NCBI GenBank assembly: GCA_963844055.1
Contig: CAWJMN010000002.1
Location: 62,001-126,000 of the forward strand
Length of the DNA: 64,000 bases
Reading direction: 5' to 3'
Origin: CAWJMN01 sp963844055
Lineage (GTDB): Bacteria > Planctomycetota > Planctomycetia > Pirellulales > Pirellulaceae
The notes beneath the pieces were generated by a model. It saw only the letters and a program-made list of their open reading frames with translations. It was not told the origin of the DNA and did no database searches. Shown piece by piece: positions 9,569 through 19,002 of the stretch. Each line of letters starts with the position of its first letter. Position 1 is the stretch's first letter. The position numbers and the translations under genes are program-made.

Positions 9569-11890
9569 ATGCAACTTTCCTGCCTCACTCTTCCAGGTTA
9601 TCTCGCCAGCGCGATTCTGCTCTTTGCCAGCGCTGCATGTGCGGCCGACAAAGCGCAGCCCGAATCGCCAACTCTCTCTACCGCTACTCAGATTGGCTAC
9701 ACCCAGCTGCAAACCGATCTTCCCGGTGGGCGCCATGCTAACGTCCGTACGATGCGAGCCATGCTGGTATCGGTTGACGGCACCAAACGCCGCCCCATGG
9801 CCACAGAGCTTGCCAATACCCCCAACACTTGGACCCAGTTTTCTGGCTGGTCCCCTGACGGCAAACAGGCCATCATCACTTGCGGCTGGCAAGACCCAGA
9901 AAATGCAGCCTGGGAAGAAGAGCACAAGACCTTTCGATTTGAGCCCGGCAAGTGGTTGCTAGACACACACCTCCTCGACATCGCATCAGGCCGACTGACC
10001 AATGTGACCTCCGTTGACCGGGTAAGCCACTACAACGGCGGCCTCTTCTTCCTCCCCGACCGACGCGGCCTCGGATTTACACCCTTGATCAATGGCATCT
10101 CCAAGCCCTACATCATGGACCTCGACGGCCACAACAAACGGGACGTCTCTGATAAAGATGCTGGCTTCACATACGGCTACAGCGCATCGCCCGATGGCAA
10201 GCTCATTAGCTATCACGAAAACTACCAGGTCTATATTGCCAATGCCAATGGCACTCACAAATTACACATCAAAACGGGGCACCCGTTTGATTTCGCACCA
10301 CGCTGGTCACCCGATGGTGAATGGCTCCTCTTCGTCAGCGGCGAACACTACAACTGCCATCCTCATATTGTCCGCCGTGATGGCTCCGGCTTAAAGAAGG
10401 TCGCTGATCGCGGTGGCTATCGAGGCGTGACCGAATTTTTAGACGTTTTCGATTTCCACGGCGGCAGCAGTGATGTTCCTGTCTGGTCTGCCGACGGAAA
10501 GACGATCTTCTACACGGCTAAGGTGGATAGCAACGTCGAGCTGTTCCAGGTAACGCTTGAAGGAAAACAAACCCAGCTCACCCAGTCGCCGGAGGGAACT
10601 CAGCACTACCATCCCACACCCTCGGCCGATGGCAAGTCCCTTCTCTTTGGCTCCAAGTGCAATGGCATTCGACAACTCGTTGTCATGAACCTCGCAAACC
10701 GAAGCCAGCAACCAATCACCGACCTCAAGCCCGGACAAGGTGCGATGTGGCCCCACTGGCAGCCCTCGCCAACACCTGCAACTGCAACTGTCGCTCACAA
10801 CAACGCCCGCAAACGGCGCATCCTCTATAACTTTGACGGAGACTCCTGCCTTTCCACGAAGGCGAACGGCAAAGGCCCCGTCGCCGTGGATTCTGCCGAC
10901 GTAAAGCAACTCCTCGAAGAGGTCGCTTACCCAACAAGTCGCGTCGACACGATCCTCGTTTGTATCAACGCCCAGGTAATGTACTACCCCACCCAGGTCG
11001 GTACGATGCGTGGCACCTTATCGACTGCCGAGGAACGCTCCCAATGGCCCCCTTCCGAAAAACAGCGATTCCAAAATCTCAAAGCATTCTTCGACGCCGG
11101 CAATGATCCCTACGCAATCATGCTGGCCGAGGCCAAGCGTCGTGGCCGTGAGGCATTGCTGACCTTTCGCATGAACGACGACCACGGAAACGACTTCCTC
11201 CGAACACAGTTCCTCGTCGACCATCCGCACTGGACCCTTGGTACGCAGCAGTACAAGGGCAAAGGAGCCATGGATTTTGGCCAGGAAGAAGTGCGTGAAT
11301 ACACGTTCCGCCTCATCCAGGAGGCGGTGCAACGGTACGACTCCGATGGGATCGAGCTCGACTTCAACCGTTTTCCCGCCTTCTTCAAAGACGGCACCAC
11401 TGAGGAACGTGTCACCAAGATGAACGACCTCGTCAAGCGTGTTCGAACAATGCTCGATACGGTTGGCAAAGAACGCGGCCGCCATCTAATCCTGGCTGTC
11501 CGTGTCCCTTCCAATTATGGCCGCACGCCACCCACTCCCAAGTCCTCTCGCCAAATCGGTTGTGACATTCCCGCCTGGGCCCAAGCAGGATGGATCGACT
11601 TCGTCACCGTTTCAGAATTCCTGTTTGAAAAGGGGGATCTTCCACTAGCAGAATGGAAGCAGGCCATTCCAACCATCCCCGTCTACGGCGGGATCGAATG
11701 CAAAAAGCCAGGCGCCCCCAAGAACCTCGCTGCCGATGAATATCGCCAGGCGGCAAGCAATCTAATCAAGGCTGGCTCGGATGGGATCTACCTATTCAAC
11801 TTCTTCACCTCACGGGAAGAAGGAGAAAACGCCTACGAACCGCCTTTCCAAGTCCTTCAGGACTTGGGATCATTACCGGAACGTCCCTAA
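9569..11890 (+). CDS. exported TolB-like propeller fused to GH10-like TIM barrel domain
   Basis: A protein of 773 residues with a signal peptide (residues 1-25, ending CAA). The N-terminal half (about 50-410) is a TolB/PD40-type beta-propeller, with repeats such as FSGWSPDGKQ, YSASPDGKLIS, APRWSPDGEWLLF, PVWSADGKTIFY and PTPSADGKSLLF. The C-terminal half (about 425-770) resembles the family-10-like glycosidase TIM barrels common in planctomycetes: FRMNDDHG, then SDGIELDFNRFP, then a conserved IPVYGGIE strand. IELDFNRFP holds a likely acidic active-site residue. It is the first gene of a five-gene run with gaps of 28-108 bases. The propeller may bind or orient a polysaccharide while the barrel acts on it, but no activity is proven. 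The start is supported by GGAAGG just upstream of the ATG. Confidence 0.75.
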   Translation: MQLSCLTLPGYLASAILLFASAACAADKAQPESPTLSTATQIGYTQLQTDLPGGRHANVRTMRAMLVSVDGTKRRPMATELANTPNTWTQFSGWSPDGKQAIITCGWQDPENAAWEEEHKTFRFEPGKWLLDTHLLDIASGRLTNVTSVDRVSHYNGGLFFLPDRRGLGFTPLINGISKPYIMDLDGHNKRDVSDKDAGFTYGYSASPDGKLISYHENYQVYIANANGTHKLHIKTGHPFDFAPRWSPDGEWLLFVSGEHYNCHPHIVRRDGSGLKKVADRGGYRGVTEFLDVFDFHGGSSDVPVWSADGKTIFYTAKVDSNVELFQVTLEGKQTQLTQSPEGTQHYHPTPSADGKSLLFGSKCNGIRQLVVMNLANRSQQPITDLKPGQGAMWPHWQPSPTPATATVAHNNARKRRILYNFDGDSCLSTKANGKGPVAVDSADVKQLLEEVAYPTSRVDTILVCINAQVMYYPTQVGTMRGTLSTAEERSQWPPSEKQRFQNLKAFFDAGNDPYAIMLAEAKRRGREALLTFRMNDDHGNDFLRTQFLVDHPHWTLGTQQYKGKGAMDFGQEEVREYTFRLIQEAVQRYDSDGIELDFNRFPAFFKDGTTEERVTKMNDLVKRVRTMLDTVGKERGRHLILAVRVPSNYGRTPPTPKSSRQIGCDIPAWAQAGWIDFVTVSEFLFEKGDLPLAEWKQAIPTIPVYGGIECKKPGAPKNLAADEYRQAASNLIKAGSDGIYLFNFFTSREEGENAYEPPFQVLQDLGSLPERP

Positions 11891-11918
11891 ACGCCCCCTC
11901 TCCCTCACAAGGCGCTCC

Positions 11919-14918
11919 ATGGTGACACTCCGATTTCTCGCAGCGCAATTCCTGTTTGCAATCATCCTCCTGGCTTCTGCCTCGGCCAAGGCAGAAGAGC
12001 CCTCACGCTTTATAGACAAGATCCAGCCGCTGCTGGAAGGCAAGTGTATCTCCTGCCATGGTCCGGAAAAGCAGGAAGGAAACCTGCGGCTCGATTCCCT
12101 AATGGCAGCTCAGGCCGGCGGAGACCGCGGCCCTGCTATCCATCCAGGCGACCTCGAGAAAAGCCTGCTAGTCAAAGCCATCACGTTTCTCGACCCCGAC
12201 TTGCAGATGCCCCCCAAACAAAGGCTGACCGAGGAAGAGGTTGCCACCCTTACCCAGTGGGTCCAAGAGGGCGCCCCCTGGCCTGAGCCAGCCGTCGTCC
12301 TTTTTGAAGACGATCCAAAGTTCCTCGCGCACCTCACCGGCAATAATGGCACCGCTCGCCTGATCACAGACGATTCGTTTTCTGGCAAGGCCGCCTTCGC
12401 GGTAACTCCCTTGCAGCGTGAGGGCGCCAAAATCCCCGGTTGGGCATTTCCCATTCGTGAAAACCCCAAGCCGGGCGAATACCGCTACCTGCGTTTGGCC
12501 TGGAAGAAACGAGGCGAAGGAAGCATCATGCTTGAACTCGCCGCGAGCGGCGTCTGGCCCGACGCCAAAGTCCCAGCGGGCCGTTATGTTGCCGGCAAGA
12601 ACACGACCGGCTGGGCGGCCCATTCCATGAGCGATGTCGCCCCAAACCAATGGTCAACAGTCACCTTCGACCTGTGGAAAGACATCGGCAATTTCACTTT
12701 GACCGGTCTTGCTCCCACCTGCGATCGCGGCGAAGAAGCCTTTTTTGATGCCCTACTCCTTGGACCTTCGATCGCGTCGCTGGATGCTTATCGCCCCGGG
12801 ATGAACGCCACAGACGATGGCCAGAACCCTATTGGTGATGCCTTCACCGACAAACGCAATCCCATTCGCAAGCTCTTCCGCGGCGAACGACTCGATCTTT
12901 GGTCGCTAAAAAAGCCCATTCCTTCACCTCCTCCCACGCTTCCCGGCGTCTCCAATCCCATCGATGCCTTTCTGCAAACTGCACAAGCCAAATCCGGCAT
13001 CACTCCTTCCCCCGAAGCAGACCGACGCACGCTCATTCGACGGCTAACGTTCGACTTAACGGGCCTACCTCCCACACATCAAGAGGTTGACACCTTTCTC
13101 GCCGACCAATCGATCGACGCCTACGACAAGCTCGTCACCCGACTCCTCAATTCCCCCCATTACGGCCCAAGGCAGGCACGACTCTGGCTTGATGTCGTGC
13201 GATACGCCGACACCCACGGCTATGAGCGCGATGAATTCCGCACGCTTGCTTGGCAATATCGTGACTACGTCATCCGCGCCTTCAATCAAGACAAACCCTT
13301 TGATCAATTCATTCGCGAGCAGATCGCCGGTGATGAACTGCTGGCCGCCAAACATCCCGAGCAGCCCCGCCTTCCGTACACCCCTGATGAAGCGGACCTA
13401 CTCATCGCTACCGGCTATTTAAGGCTTGGCCAGTGGGACAGTACCGCCACCATCTTCCAGGAAGAAGATCGTTTGCGTGCCGAGCAGATGGCAGACCTTA
13501 CCAACACGACGTCAGCGGCCTTTTTAGGCCTCACCATGTCATGCTGCCAGTGCCATGACCACAAATACGATCCCCTCTCGCAAGCCGATCACTATCGCCT
13601 GCGTGCTTTCTTCGCAGCGGTCACCCCGCATGATGATCTCGCCATCTCCTTAGCGGATGAGCAAGCCGAGATCGAACAACACAACGCAAAGATTGACGAC
13701 CAATCCGCTCCCCTCAAGGCCGAACAGTCCACACTCGCCAAGGACAACAAATCGCGACACGATGAACTAATGGCCCAGCTAAACCAACTCGAGTCCCAAA
13801 AGCGAAAGCCACGCCATGCGATGGGTGCCACCGATTCTGGCTCCACGCCTGCCCCAACGCACGTTTTTTATCAAGGAGATTTCTCCTCCCCGCGCGACGA
13901 AGTCCTGCCCGGCTTCCCCTCAATCTTTACCCCTGCCCCATCAGCGCCACAGCCCCCTGCCGGCACCACCACCGGCCGGCGTCTCGCACTAGCGAACTGG
14001 ATCGCCTCCTCTGAAAATCCCTGGACGGCCCGCGTCATCGTCAATCGCATCTGGCAACAGCATTTCGGAACGGGGCTCGTCGCCACCCCCAACGACTTTG
14101 GCTATAGCGGTGCTCGCCCCACGCACCCTGAGCTACTCGACTGGCTCTCGGTTGACTTCACCAACCATGACTGGTCCATCAAACAGCTACATCGCCAGAT
14201 TGTCACCTCCGCCGCCTATCGACAATCCTCCCTAGAAACGCCAAACCAACGCCAAGTCGATCCCGATAACCACTTGCTCTGGCGGCAAAACGTTCGCCGC
14301 CTCGACGCTGAAACTCTGCGTGACAACCTCCTGGCCGTCTCCGGCCTGCTAAAGCCCTACGACGCTGGTAAGCCCCTTTGGCCTGCCGTACCCGAAGAAC
14401 TTCTCAAAGCCCAACCTGCAATCCTCGAAGCCGAAAAAGGGGGCGACGCAGGACGTATGCAAGGTTGGTACGCCGATCCGATCGATCAAACGGATGTCCG
14501 CAGCATCTTCCTCGTGCGCAAACGCTGCTTGCCCATTCCCTTCCTCCAAGCCTTCGATCTCCCCGATACGACCGTCTCCTGCGCACGTCGCGACTCGACC
14601 GTCGTTGCCCCCCAAGCCCTCATGCTCCTCAACAGCCCCGAAGCCCTTCGCTATGCCCAAGCCCTCGCAGCCAAACTCACCAAGGCCACCGACAAGCTTC
14701 TCCTTGAAGAGCCCGTCCAGATCGATCCTCTAGTTGATAATCTTTTTCGCGAGGCCTTAAACCGCCTTCCGACGGCCGATGAACGTCAATTATCAACCGA
14801 CCTTCTACTCCGTCATAAAAAGCAGCATGATGCTGCTGGTGACCTCGCTCCCTTGCTTGCTTTCACTGATCTGTGCCGTGCCATTCTCAACCTGAATGAA
14901 TTCGCTTACGTCGATTAA
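11919..14918 (+). CDS. PSCyt1/DUF1549/DUF1553 planctomycete cytochrome protein
   Basis: A protein of 999 residues. I use the ATG at 11919 because a classic signal peptide (FLAAQFLFAIILLASASA) follows it; an open frame extends 46 codons further upstream into the previous gene but reads as non-signal sequence. Domains: a PSCyt1 haem-binding segment with CISCHG (Cys43, Cys46, His47); a jelly-roll-like insert at about 130-290; DUF1549/PSCyt2 (about 345-560), ending near the conserved SCCQCHDHKYDP motif; and DUF1553/PSD1 (about 690-980) with WTARVIVNRIWQQHFG. Such proteins are exported, found in dozens of copies in planctomycetes, and typically encoded just before a DUF1501 gene, as here (gap of 30 bases). 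They are thought to belong to polysaccharide or sulfated-sugar breakdown modules with redox chemistry, but the reaction is unknown. Confidence 0.9.
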   Translation: MVTLRFLAAQFLFAIILLASASAKAEEPSRFIDKIQPLLEGKCISCHGPEKQEGNLRLDSLMAAQAGGDRGPAIHPGDLEKSLLVKAITFLDPDLQMPPKQRLTEEEVATLTQWVQEGAPWPEPAVVLFEDDPKFLAHLTGNNGTARLITDDSFSGKAAFAVTPLQREGAKIPGWAFPIRENPKPGEYRYLRLAWKKRGEGSIMLELAASGVWPDAKVPAGRYVAGKNTTGWAAHSMSDVAPNQWSTVTFDLWKDIGNFTLTGLAPTCDRGEEAFFDALLLGPSIASLDAYRPGMNATDDGQNPIGDAFTDKRNPIRKLFRGERLDLWSLKKPIPSPPPTLPGVSNPIDAFLQTAQAKSGITPSPEADRRTLIRRLTFDLTGLPPTHQEVDTFLADQSIDAYDKLVTRLLNSPHYGPRQARLWLDVVRYADTHGYERDEFRTLAWQYRDYVIRAFNQDKPFDQFIREQIAGDELLAAKHPEQPRLPYTPDEADLLIATGYLRLGQWDSTATIFQEEDRLRAEQMADLTNTTSAAFLGLTMSCCQCHDHKYDPLSQADHYRLRAFFAAVTPHDDLAISLADEQAEIEQHNAKIDDQSAPLKAEQSTLAKDNKSRHDELMAQLNQLESQKRKPRHAMGATDSGSTPAPTHVFYQGDFSSPRDEVLPGFPSIFTPAPSAPQPPAGTTTGRRLALANWIASSENPWTARVIVNRIWQQHFGTGLVATPNDFGYSGARPTHPELLDWLSVDFTNHDWSIKQLHRQIVTSAAYRQSSLETPNQRQVDPDNHLLWRQNVRRLDAETLRDNLLAVSGLLKPYDAGKPLWPAVPEELLKAQPAILEAEKGGDAGRMQGWYADPIDQTDVRSIFLVRKRCLPIPFLQAFDLPDTTVSCARRDSTVVAPQALMLLNSPEALRYAQALAAKLTKATDKLLLEEPVQIDPLVDNLFREALNRLPTADERQLSTDLLLRHKKQHDAAGDLAPLLAFTDLCRAILNLNEFAYVD

Positions 14919-14948
14919 CCGCTCCTCTTTTCCAAAGTTCCCTCTCCC

Positions 14949-16388
14949 ATGCTAAAGCCTCGTCGAGACTTCCTGACCCATGCCGGGGCCGGCTTTGCTG
15001 GCGTTGCTCTCAGCGCGCTCCTCGCAGAGGAACTCGGTGCCGCTGCGCCGCAGCCTCACCTGATCGACCCTCTACAACCACTTGCCCAGCGACCGCCGCA
15101 CTTTGCCCCCAAGGCCAAACAAGTCATCTTCCTGTTTCAATACGGGGGTCCCTCCACCTTCGACCTTCTCGACTACAAGCCCGACCTCCTCAAGTTAAAC
15201 GGCAAGCCCGTCCCCGAGTCCCTCAAAAAGAACCCCGACAAAGTTGGCGGCGTCTTCAATCACTGCAAAGATGAACTGATGGCAGGACCTTGGAAATGGT
15301 CCCAGTACGGTCAATCGGGTCACTGGGTTTCCGAACTGCTTCCGCATACCGCCAAGCAGATCGACCAACTATGCCAAGTCCGCTCGATGTTCAGCGAGAG
15401 TTCCAACCACGCTCCTGCCACCTACCTCATGAACACCGGAGCGATCCTGGGGGGAAAGCCCAGCCTGGGCTCATGGGCTACCTACGGCCTGGGCTCCATC
15501 AATCAAAATCTCCCTGGCTATGTCCTCCTTTATAAGGTTGGCGGACTCGGTGGTTCAGCCAACTGGAGCAACGGATTCCTTCCGGCAGCATTTCAAGGAA
15601 CGCAGTTTCGGCATGAAGGCTCCCCTGTCCTCAACCTCCAGCCCCCCAGCGAGCTCGCGCCGGTCCAGCGCTCTACGCTCGACTTCGCCCAAGCACTCAA
15701 TCGCAAACATGCGGCCCAGCGTCCCGGCGTGCTCGATCTCGATGGCCGAATTGCCTCCTATGAGCTTGCCTATCGCATGCAATCCGCCGCCCTCGACATC
15801 GGCGAGCTTTCCCAGGAAACCCAGGCGACGCAAGATGCTTACGGCCTAAACGACCCTAACAGTTCTAAGGCCCTGTTTGGACGAATGTGCCTACTTTCGC
15901 GTCGCTTGGTCGAAAAGGGAGTCCGATTCGTCCAGCTCTACAATGCGGTCGACAAACTTGGGTGGGACGGGCACGAAAACAACACCGACTATCACCAGCG
16001 CAATGCGGCCCAAACCGACCAGCCCGTTGCTGCCCTCTTAGAAGACCTCAAACAACGCGGCCTGCTAGATACCACCCTGGTGGTCTGGGCAGGTGAGTTT
16101 GGCCGCACTCCCATGATGCAAGGGAACCAAGGCCGAAACCATAACCCGTATGGATTCACGATCTGGATGGCCGGTGGTGGCGTAAAGGCAGGTACCGTCA
16201 TCGGTGCCACGGATGAAATCGGCCTGCGAGCCATCGAACAGCCCCAGCCCATCAAGAACCTCCACGCGACCATTCTTACCGCGCTCGGCCTAAACCCAGA
16301 CGACCTATTTTTTGAGCACAACGGCCGCCAAGAACGCCTTACCGGCGTCGCCCAAAGCTGGAAGACCATTCCCGGTGTTTTTTCCTAA
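14949..16388 (+). CDS. DUF1501 family Tat-exported protein
   Basis: A protein of 479 residues with a twin-arginine signal (PRRDFLTHAGAGFAGVALSALL). Family signatures run the full length: FLFQYGGPSTFDLLDYKP (about 60-77), SMFSESSNHAPATYLMNTG, GSWATYGLGSINQNLPGYV, GVRFVQLYN and VVWAGEFGRTPM near the C-terminus. The fold belongs to the alkaline phosphatase/sulfatase superfamily, although the formylglycine sulfatase signature is absent. It follows the DUF1549/DUF1553 gene by 30 bases, the standard pairing of these two families. Compared with the damaged DUF1501 gene at the start of the window this copy is intact, and it gives the expected layout of that gene's lost C-terminus. Confidence 0.9.
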   Translation: MLKPRRDFLTHAGAGFAGVALSALLAEELGAAAPQPHLIDPLQPLAQRPPHFAPKAKQVIFLFQYGGPSTFDLLDYKPDLLKLNGKPVPESLKKNPDKVGGVFNHCKDELMAGPWKWSQYGQSGHWVSELLPHTAKQIDQLCQVRSMFSESSNHAPATYLMNTGAILGGKPSLGSWATYGLGSINQNLPGYVLLYKVGGLGGSANWSNGFLPAAFQGTQFRHEGSPVLNLQPPSELAPVQRSTLDFAQALNRKHAAQRPGVLDLDGRIASYELAYRMQSAALDIGELSQETQATQDAYGLNDPNSSKALFGRMCLLSRRLVEKGVRFVQLYNAVDKLGWDGHENNTDYHQRNAAQTDQPVAALLEDLKQRGLLDTTLVVWAGEFGRTPMMQGNQGRNHNPYGFTIWMAGGGVKAGTVIGATDEIGLRAIEQPQPIKNLHATILTALGLNPDDLFFEHNGRQERLTGVAQSWKTIPGVFS

Positions 16389-16423
16389 CGTTCAAACCAC
16401 ATCTCCCCCACCTGACGATCACC

Positions 16424-17837
16424 ATGCACCCAACCATCCATCGCCGCGATTGGCTCAAGTCTGCCGCACTCCTTCCCAGCCTTGCATTTACTTCCCCCTG
16501 GCTTTCACGGCTTAACGCGGCCGCCCCTGCGCCGCCACAACCTCTCGACATTGGCTCGCGGCGGGAACTCTTTATGGATCGCTTTCTTATCGAGCGGCTC
16601 GACAACCTCTCGCAAAAACTTCATGATCCGCAGCTGAGCTCCCCCGATGACCGAGCCCGCCAACGACCTGGAATATGGCACGGTCATCAAAGATGGCGAA
16701 CTCTTTCGGCTTTATACGCGCGACGGCCGTGGCGCAAAGTTTGACGGCGATCAACCCGAGGTCACGCGCTACTGCGAAAGTCGCGACGGCATCCACTGGA
16801 CCAAGCCCAACTTAGGCCTGATCGAGATCGATGGCTCCAAAGACAACAACGTCATCCTGCACGAGGCCCCCTTCTGCCACAACTTCTGCCCGATGTTGGA
16901 CAGTAATCCGGCAGCATCTCCCGAAGCTCGCTTCAAAGCGCTTGCCGGAACCGTCAAATCAGGCCTTTACGCCTTTACTTCTGCCGATGGTATCCACTGG
17001 AAAAAACTACGGGATCAGCCGGTCATCACCTACACCAAAGAGTACGCTTTCGATTCCCAAAACGTTTCCTTCTGGTCCGAGGCCGAAGGGCAATACGTTT
17101 GCTATTTTCGTCACTTCCTCGATAGCAAACTCCGGTCGGTCTGCCGCACCACGTCCAAGGACTTCATCACTTGGACTCCGCCGATCCCGCTTAGGCCCAA
17201 CTTCCCCGGCGAACATATCTACACCACGCTCACGCATCCTTACTTCCGCGCCCCGCACATTTACATCGCCACTCCGACCCGATTCCATCCTGAGCGCGGT
17301 GAAAGCACCGACATCCTCTTTATGACAACGCGGGGCGACGCCCCCTACGACCGCACTTTTCGCGAGGCCTTCATTCGCCCCGGCCTAGATCCCAACCGCT
17401 GGGGAAATCGCTCCAACTACGCCGCGCTCAATGTCGTCCCCACCAGTGCCACAGAGATGTCGATCTACACCACCCCCTTCCGCCGCTTCACCCTGCGAAC
17501 CGACGGCTTTGCCTCCGTCCATGCAGGAGCAGATCCTGGAGAGCTATTCACCCATCCACTTCGTTTTTCCGGCAATAACCTCGTCATCAATTACGCCACC
17601 AGCGCCGGCGGTAGCATCAAGGTCGAACTGCAAGATCTCAATGGCCAACCTATCCCCGGCTTCCTTCTTTCAGACTGTCGCAACCTCGTCGGCGATACCA
17701 TCGAGCAAACCGTCTCTTGGAAGAAGGAGAGCAACCTTGCCTCTCTCGCTGGCCAGCCCATCCGCCTCCGCTTCCTCATGCAAGAGGCCGACCTTTACGC
17801 GATCCAGTTTCGTACAGAGTCAACAGTCCGCTCTTAG
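16424..17837 (+). CDS. Tat-exported beta-propeller (glycosidase-like), frameshifted
   Basis: About 470 residues once a frameshift in the C5 run at 16641-16645 is repaired (one C too many). The N-terminal part has a Tat signal (HRRDWLKSAALLPSL) and the motif LDIGSRRELFMDRFLIERL typical of a secreted planctomycete family. The part after the break, beginning near EYGTVIKDGELFRLYTRDG, shows recurring blades with SRDGIHWTKP, SADGIHWKKL and SKDFITWTPP. These repeats match five-bladed propellers of the GH32/GH43 kind, although I cannot identify a full catalytic triad. The C-terminal about 110 residues form a beta-sandwich-like module. It is the fourth gene of the exported operon, 35 bases after DUF1501. 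Without the repair, the protein appears as a short N-terminal piece ending at 16744 and an unsignalled fragment starting at 16647. Confidence 0.7.
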
Positions 17838-17945
17838 TGACCACCACTTTTCAAGATCGCCACTGTCACCTAACGAATATCAACCCTTGCACGAAACCAA
17901 CACATTTGCGCCTAACTTCGATCGCGCCGCTTGACTGGAGCCAGT

Positions 17946-18890
17946 ATGTGCATGTTCCCTTGCCCGGTTATCTCCGTGACTGACACGCAGATTTTCGCCC
18001 GCCTTAGCGGCAACGGCACGCAATTCCTTGCGTACCAAATGACTTACAAGTCAGATCAGCCCAATGCAATGATCCTCCCCCTTCCCGTAAAGCAGCCCGC
18101 AGAAGAAGGCGCCGTTCGATTCATCGACCTAAAACATTACGAGACATTTTTTGACGACCTCGATAAGGGTTTTCCCCTTCATCGGGGTGCCGGCATCGGC
18201 TGTGCCGAACCCACCAAATCCGCCTCACGTTCAGGCTTAGAAGTTATCAACGTCGGCAATTACATCGCCTCGTTCGTTCCAACCCTCTCCGATTTCAGTC
18301 GATTAGACGCTCAATTCAGACTGCCAGACGAAACCTGGGCAAAGCTCCCCAGCTATAAAGACTTTGGGTTTGCCGTCTTCCAACTTGCCCAAGGCAACCT
18401 AAAACCACATCCCATGGCTTTTGAGTTTCCAACCACCCAAAGCGATTTATTTTTCCCCACAGTCCATGTTCACGATGGTGAGGTTCACGAGTCCGAAGAA
18501 TTCGATCACACCCTTTACCTGCAGCATGCAGGCTTTGACAGCAGAGTTTACGACTACCAGAATTCGTACATTGAGGACAAGTCAACCGGCTTGATCCGCT
18601 CAAAACATCAAGCATCCCACTTCTGCAATGTCAATCAGTCCGCTGGCCTCGTGGACGGCAACTTGCTCGTTCATCGAAAATTCCTTAGCGGGACTTTGCC
18701 CAATGCCGACACCATCATCAAAGTCTCGGGCGATCCATCTAGGCCAACTTTCAACTATCGCCGTTTGACCTCTTATGCCCCATGGCTGGTGATAGTGGCC
18801 GCGATAGGCTGGATTTTTCATCGTCGATCAAAAATGAAGGCGATTCGCAAATCGCCACCAGAAGACTCCGCCGGCACCAACGCAACCTAA
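17946..18890 (+). CDS. conserved protein of unknown function with C-terminal membrane helix
   Basis: A protein of 314 residues. I prefer the ATG at 17946, giving the N-terminus MCMFPCPVISVTDTQIFAR; the ATG at 17931 adds five residues. A start of the form MCMF.CPV..V..T.IFAR followed by a beta-rich body (AMILPLPV, FGFAVFQL, HPMAFEFP) looks like a conserved bacterial family that I recognise by pattern but cannot name. No signal peptide is visible at the N-terminus. Residues about 283-300 (YAPWLVIVAAIGWIFH) form one membrane helix followed by a basic tail, suggesting a tail-anchored protein. It follows the propeller gene by 108 bases in the same direction and may be the last gene of the operon. 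Confidence 0.6.
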   Translation: MCMFPCPVISVTDTQIFARLSGNGTQFLAYQMTYKSDQPNAMILPLPVKQPAEEGAVRFIDLKHYETFFDDLDKGFPLHRGAGIGCAEPTKSASRSGLEVINVGNYIASFVPTLSDFSRLDAQFRLPDETWAKLPSYKDFGFAVFQLAQGNLKPHPMAFEFPTTQSDLFFPTVHVHDGEVHESEEFDHTLYLQHAGFDSRVYDYQNSYIEDKSTGLIRSKHQASHFCNVNQSAGLVDGNLLVHRKFLSGTLPNADTIIKVSGDPSRPTFNYRRLTSYAPWLVIVAAIGWIFHRRSKMKAIRKSPPEDSAGTNAT

Positions 18891-19002
18891 CCATCATCCG
18901 CCTCGGTATCCCCACACAAATTGCCAACCTTCACACCATCTCATTTCTTATCGCGCACCATTTCCTCTCGAAGATGTTCCACGCCCAAAGGCCTCATCCA
19001 CT

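Noticed and set aside
9315..9962. A 215-codon plus-strand frame
   Set aside because: Runs into the propeller-glycosidase gene in a different frame; the true gene has a signal peptide and a ribosome site at 9569.
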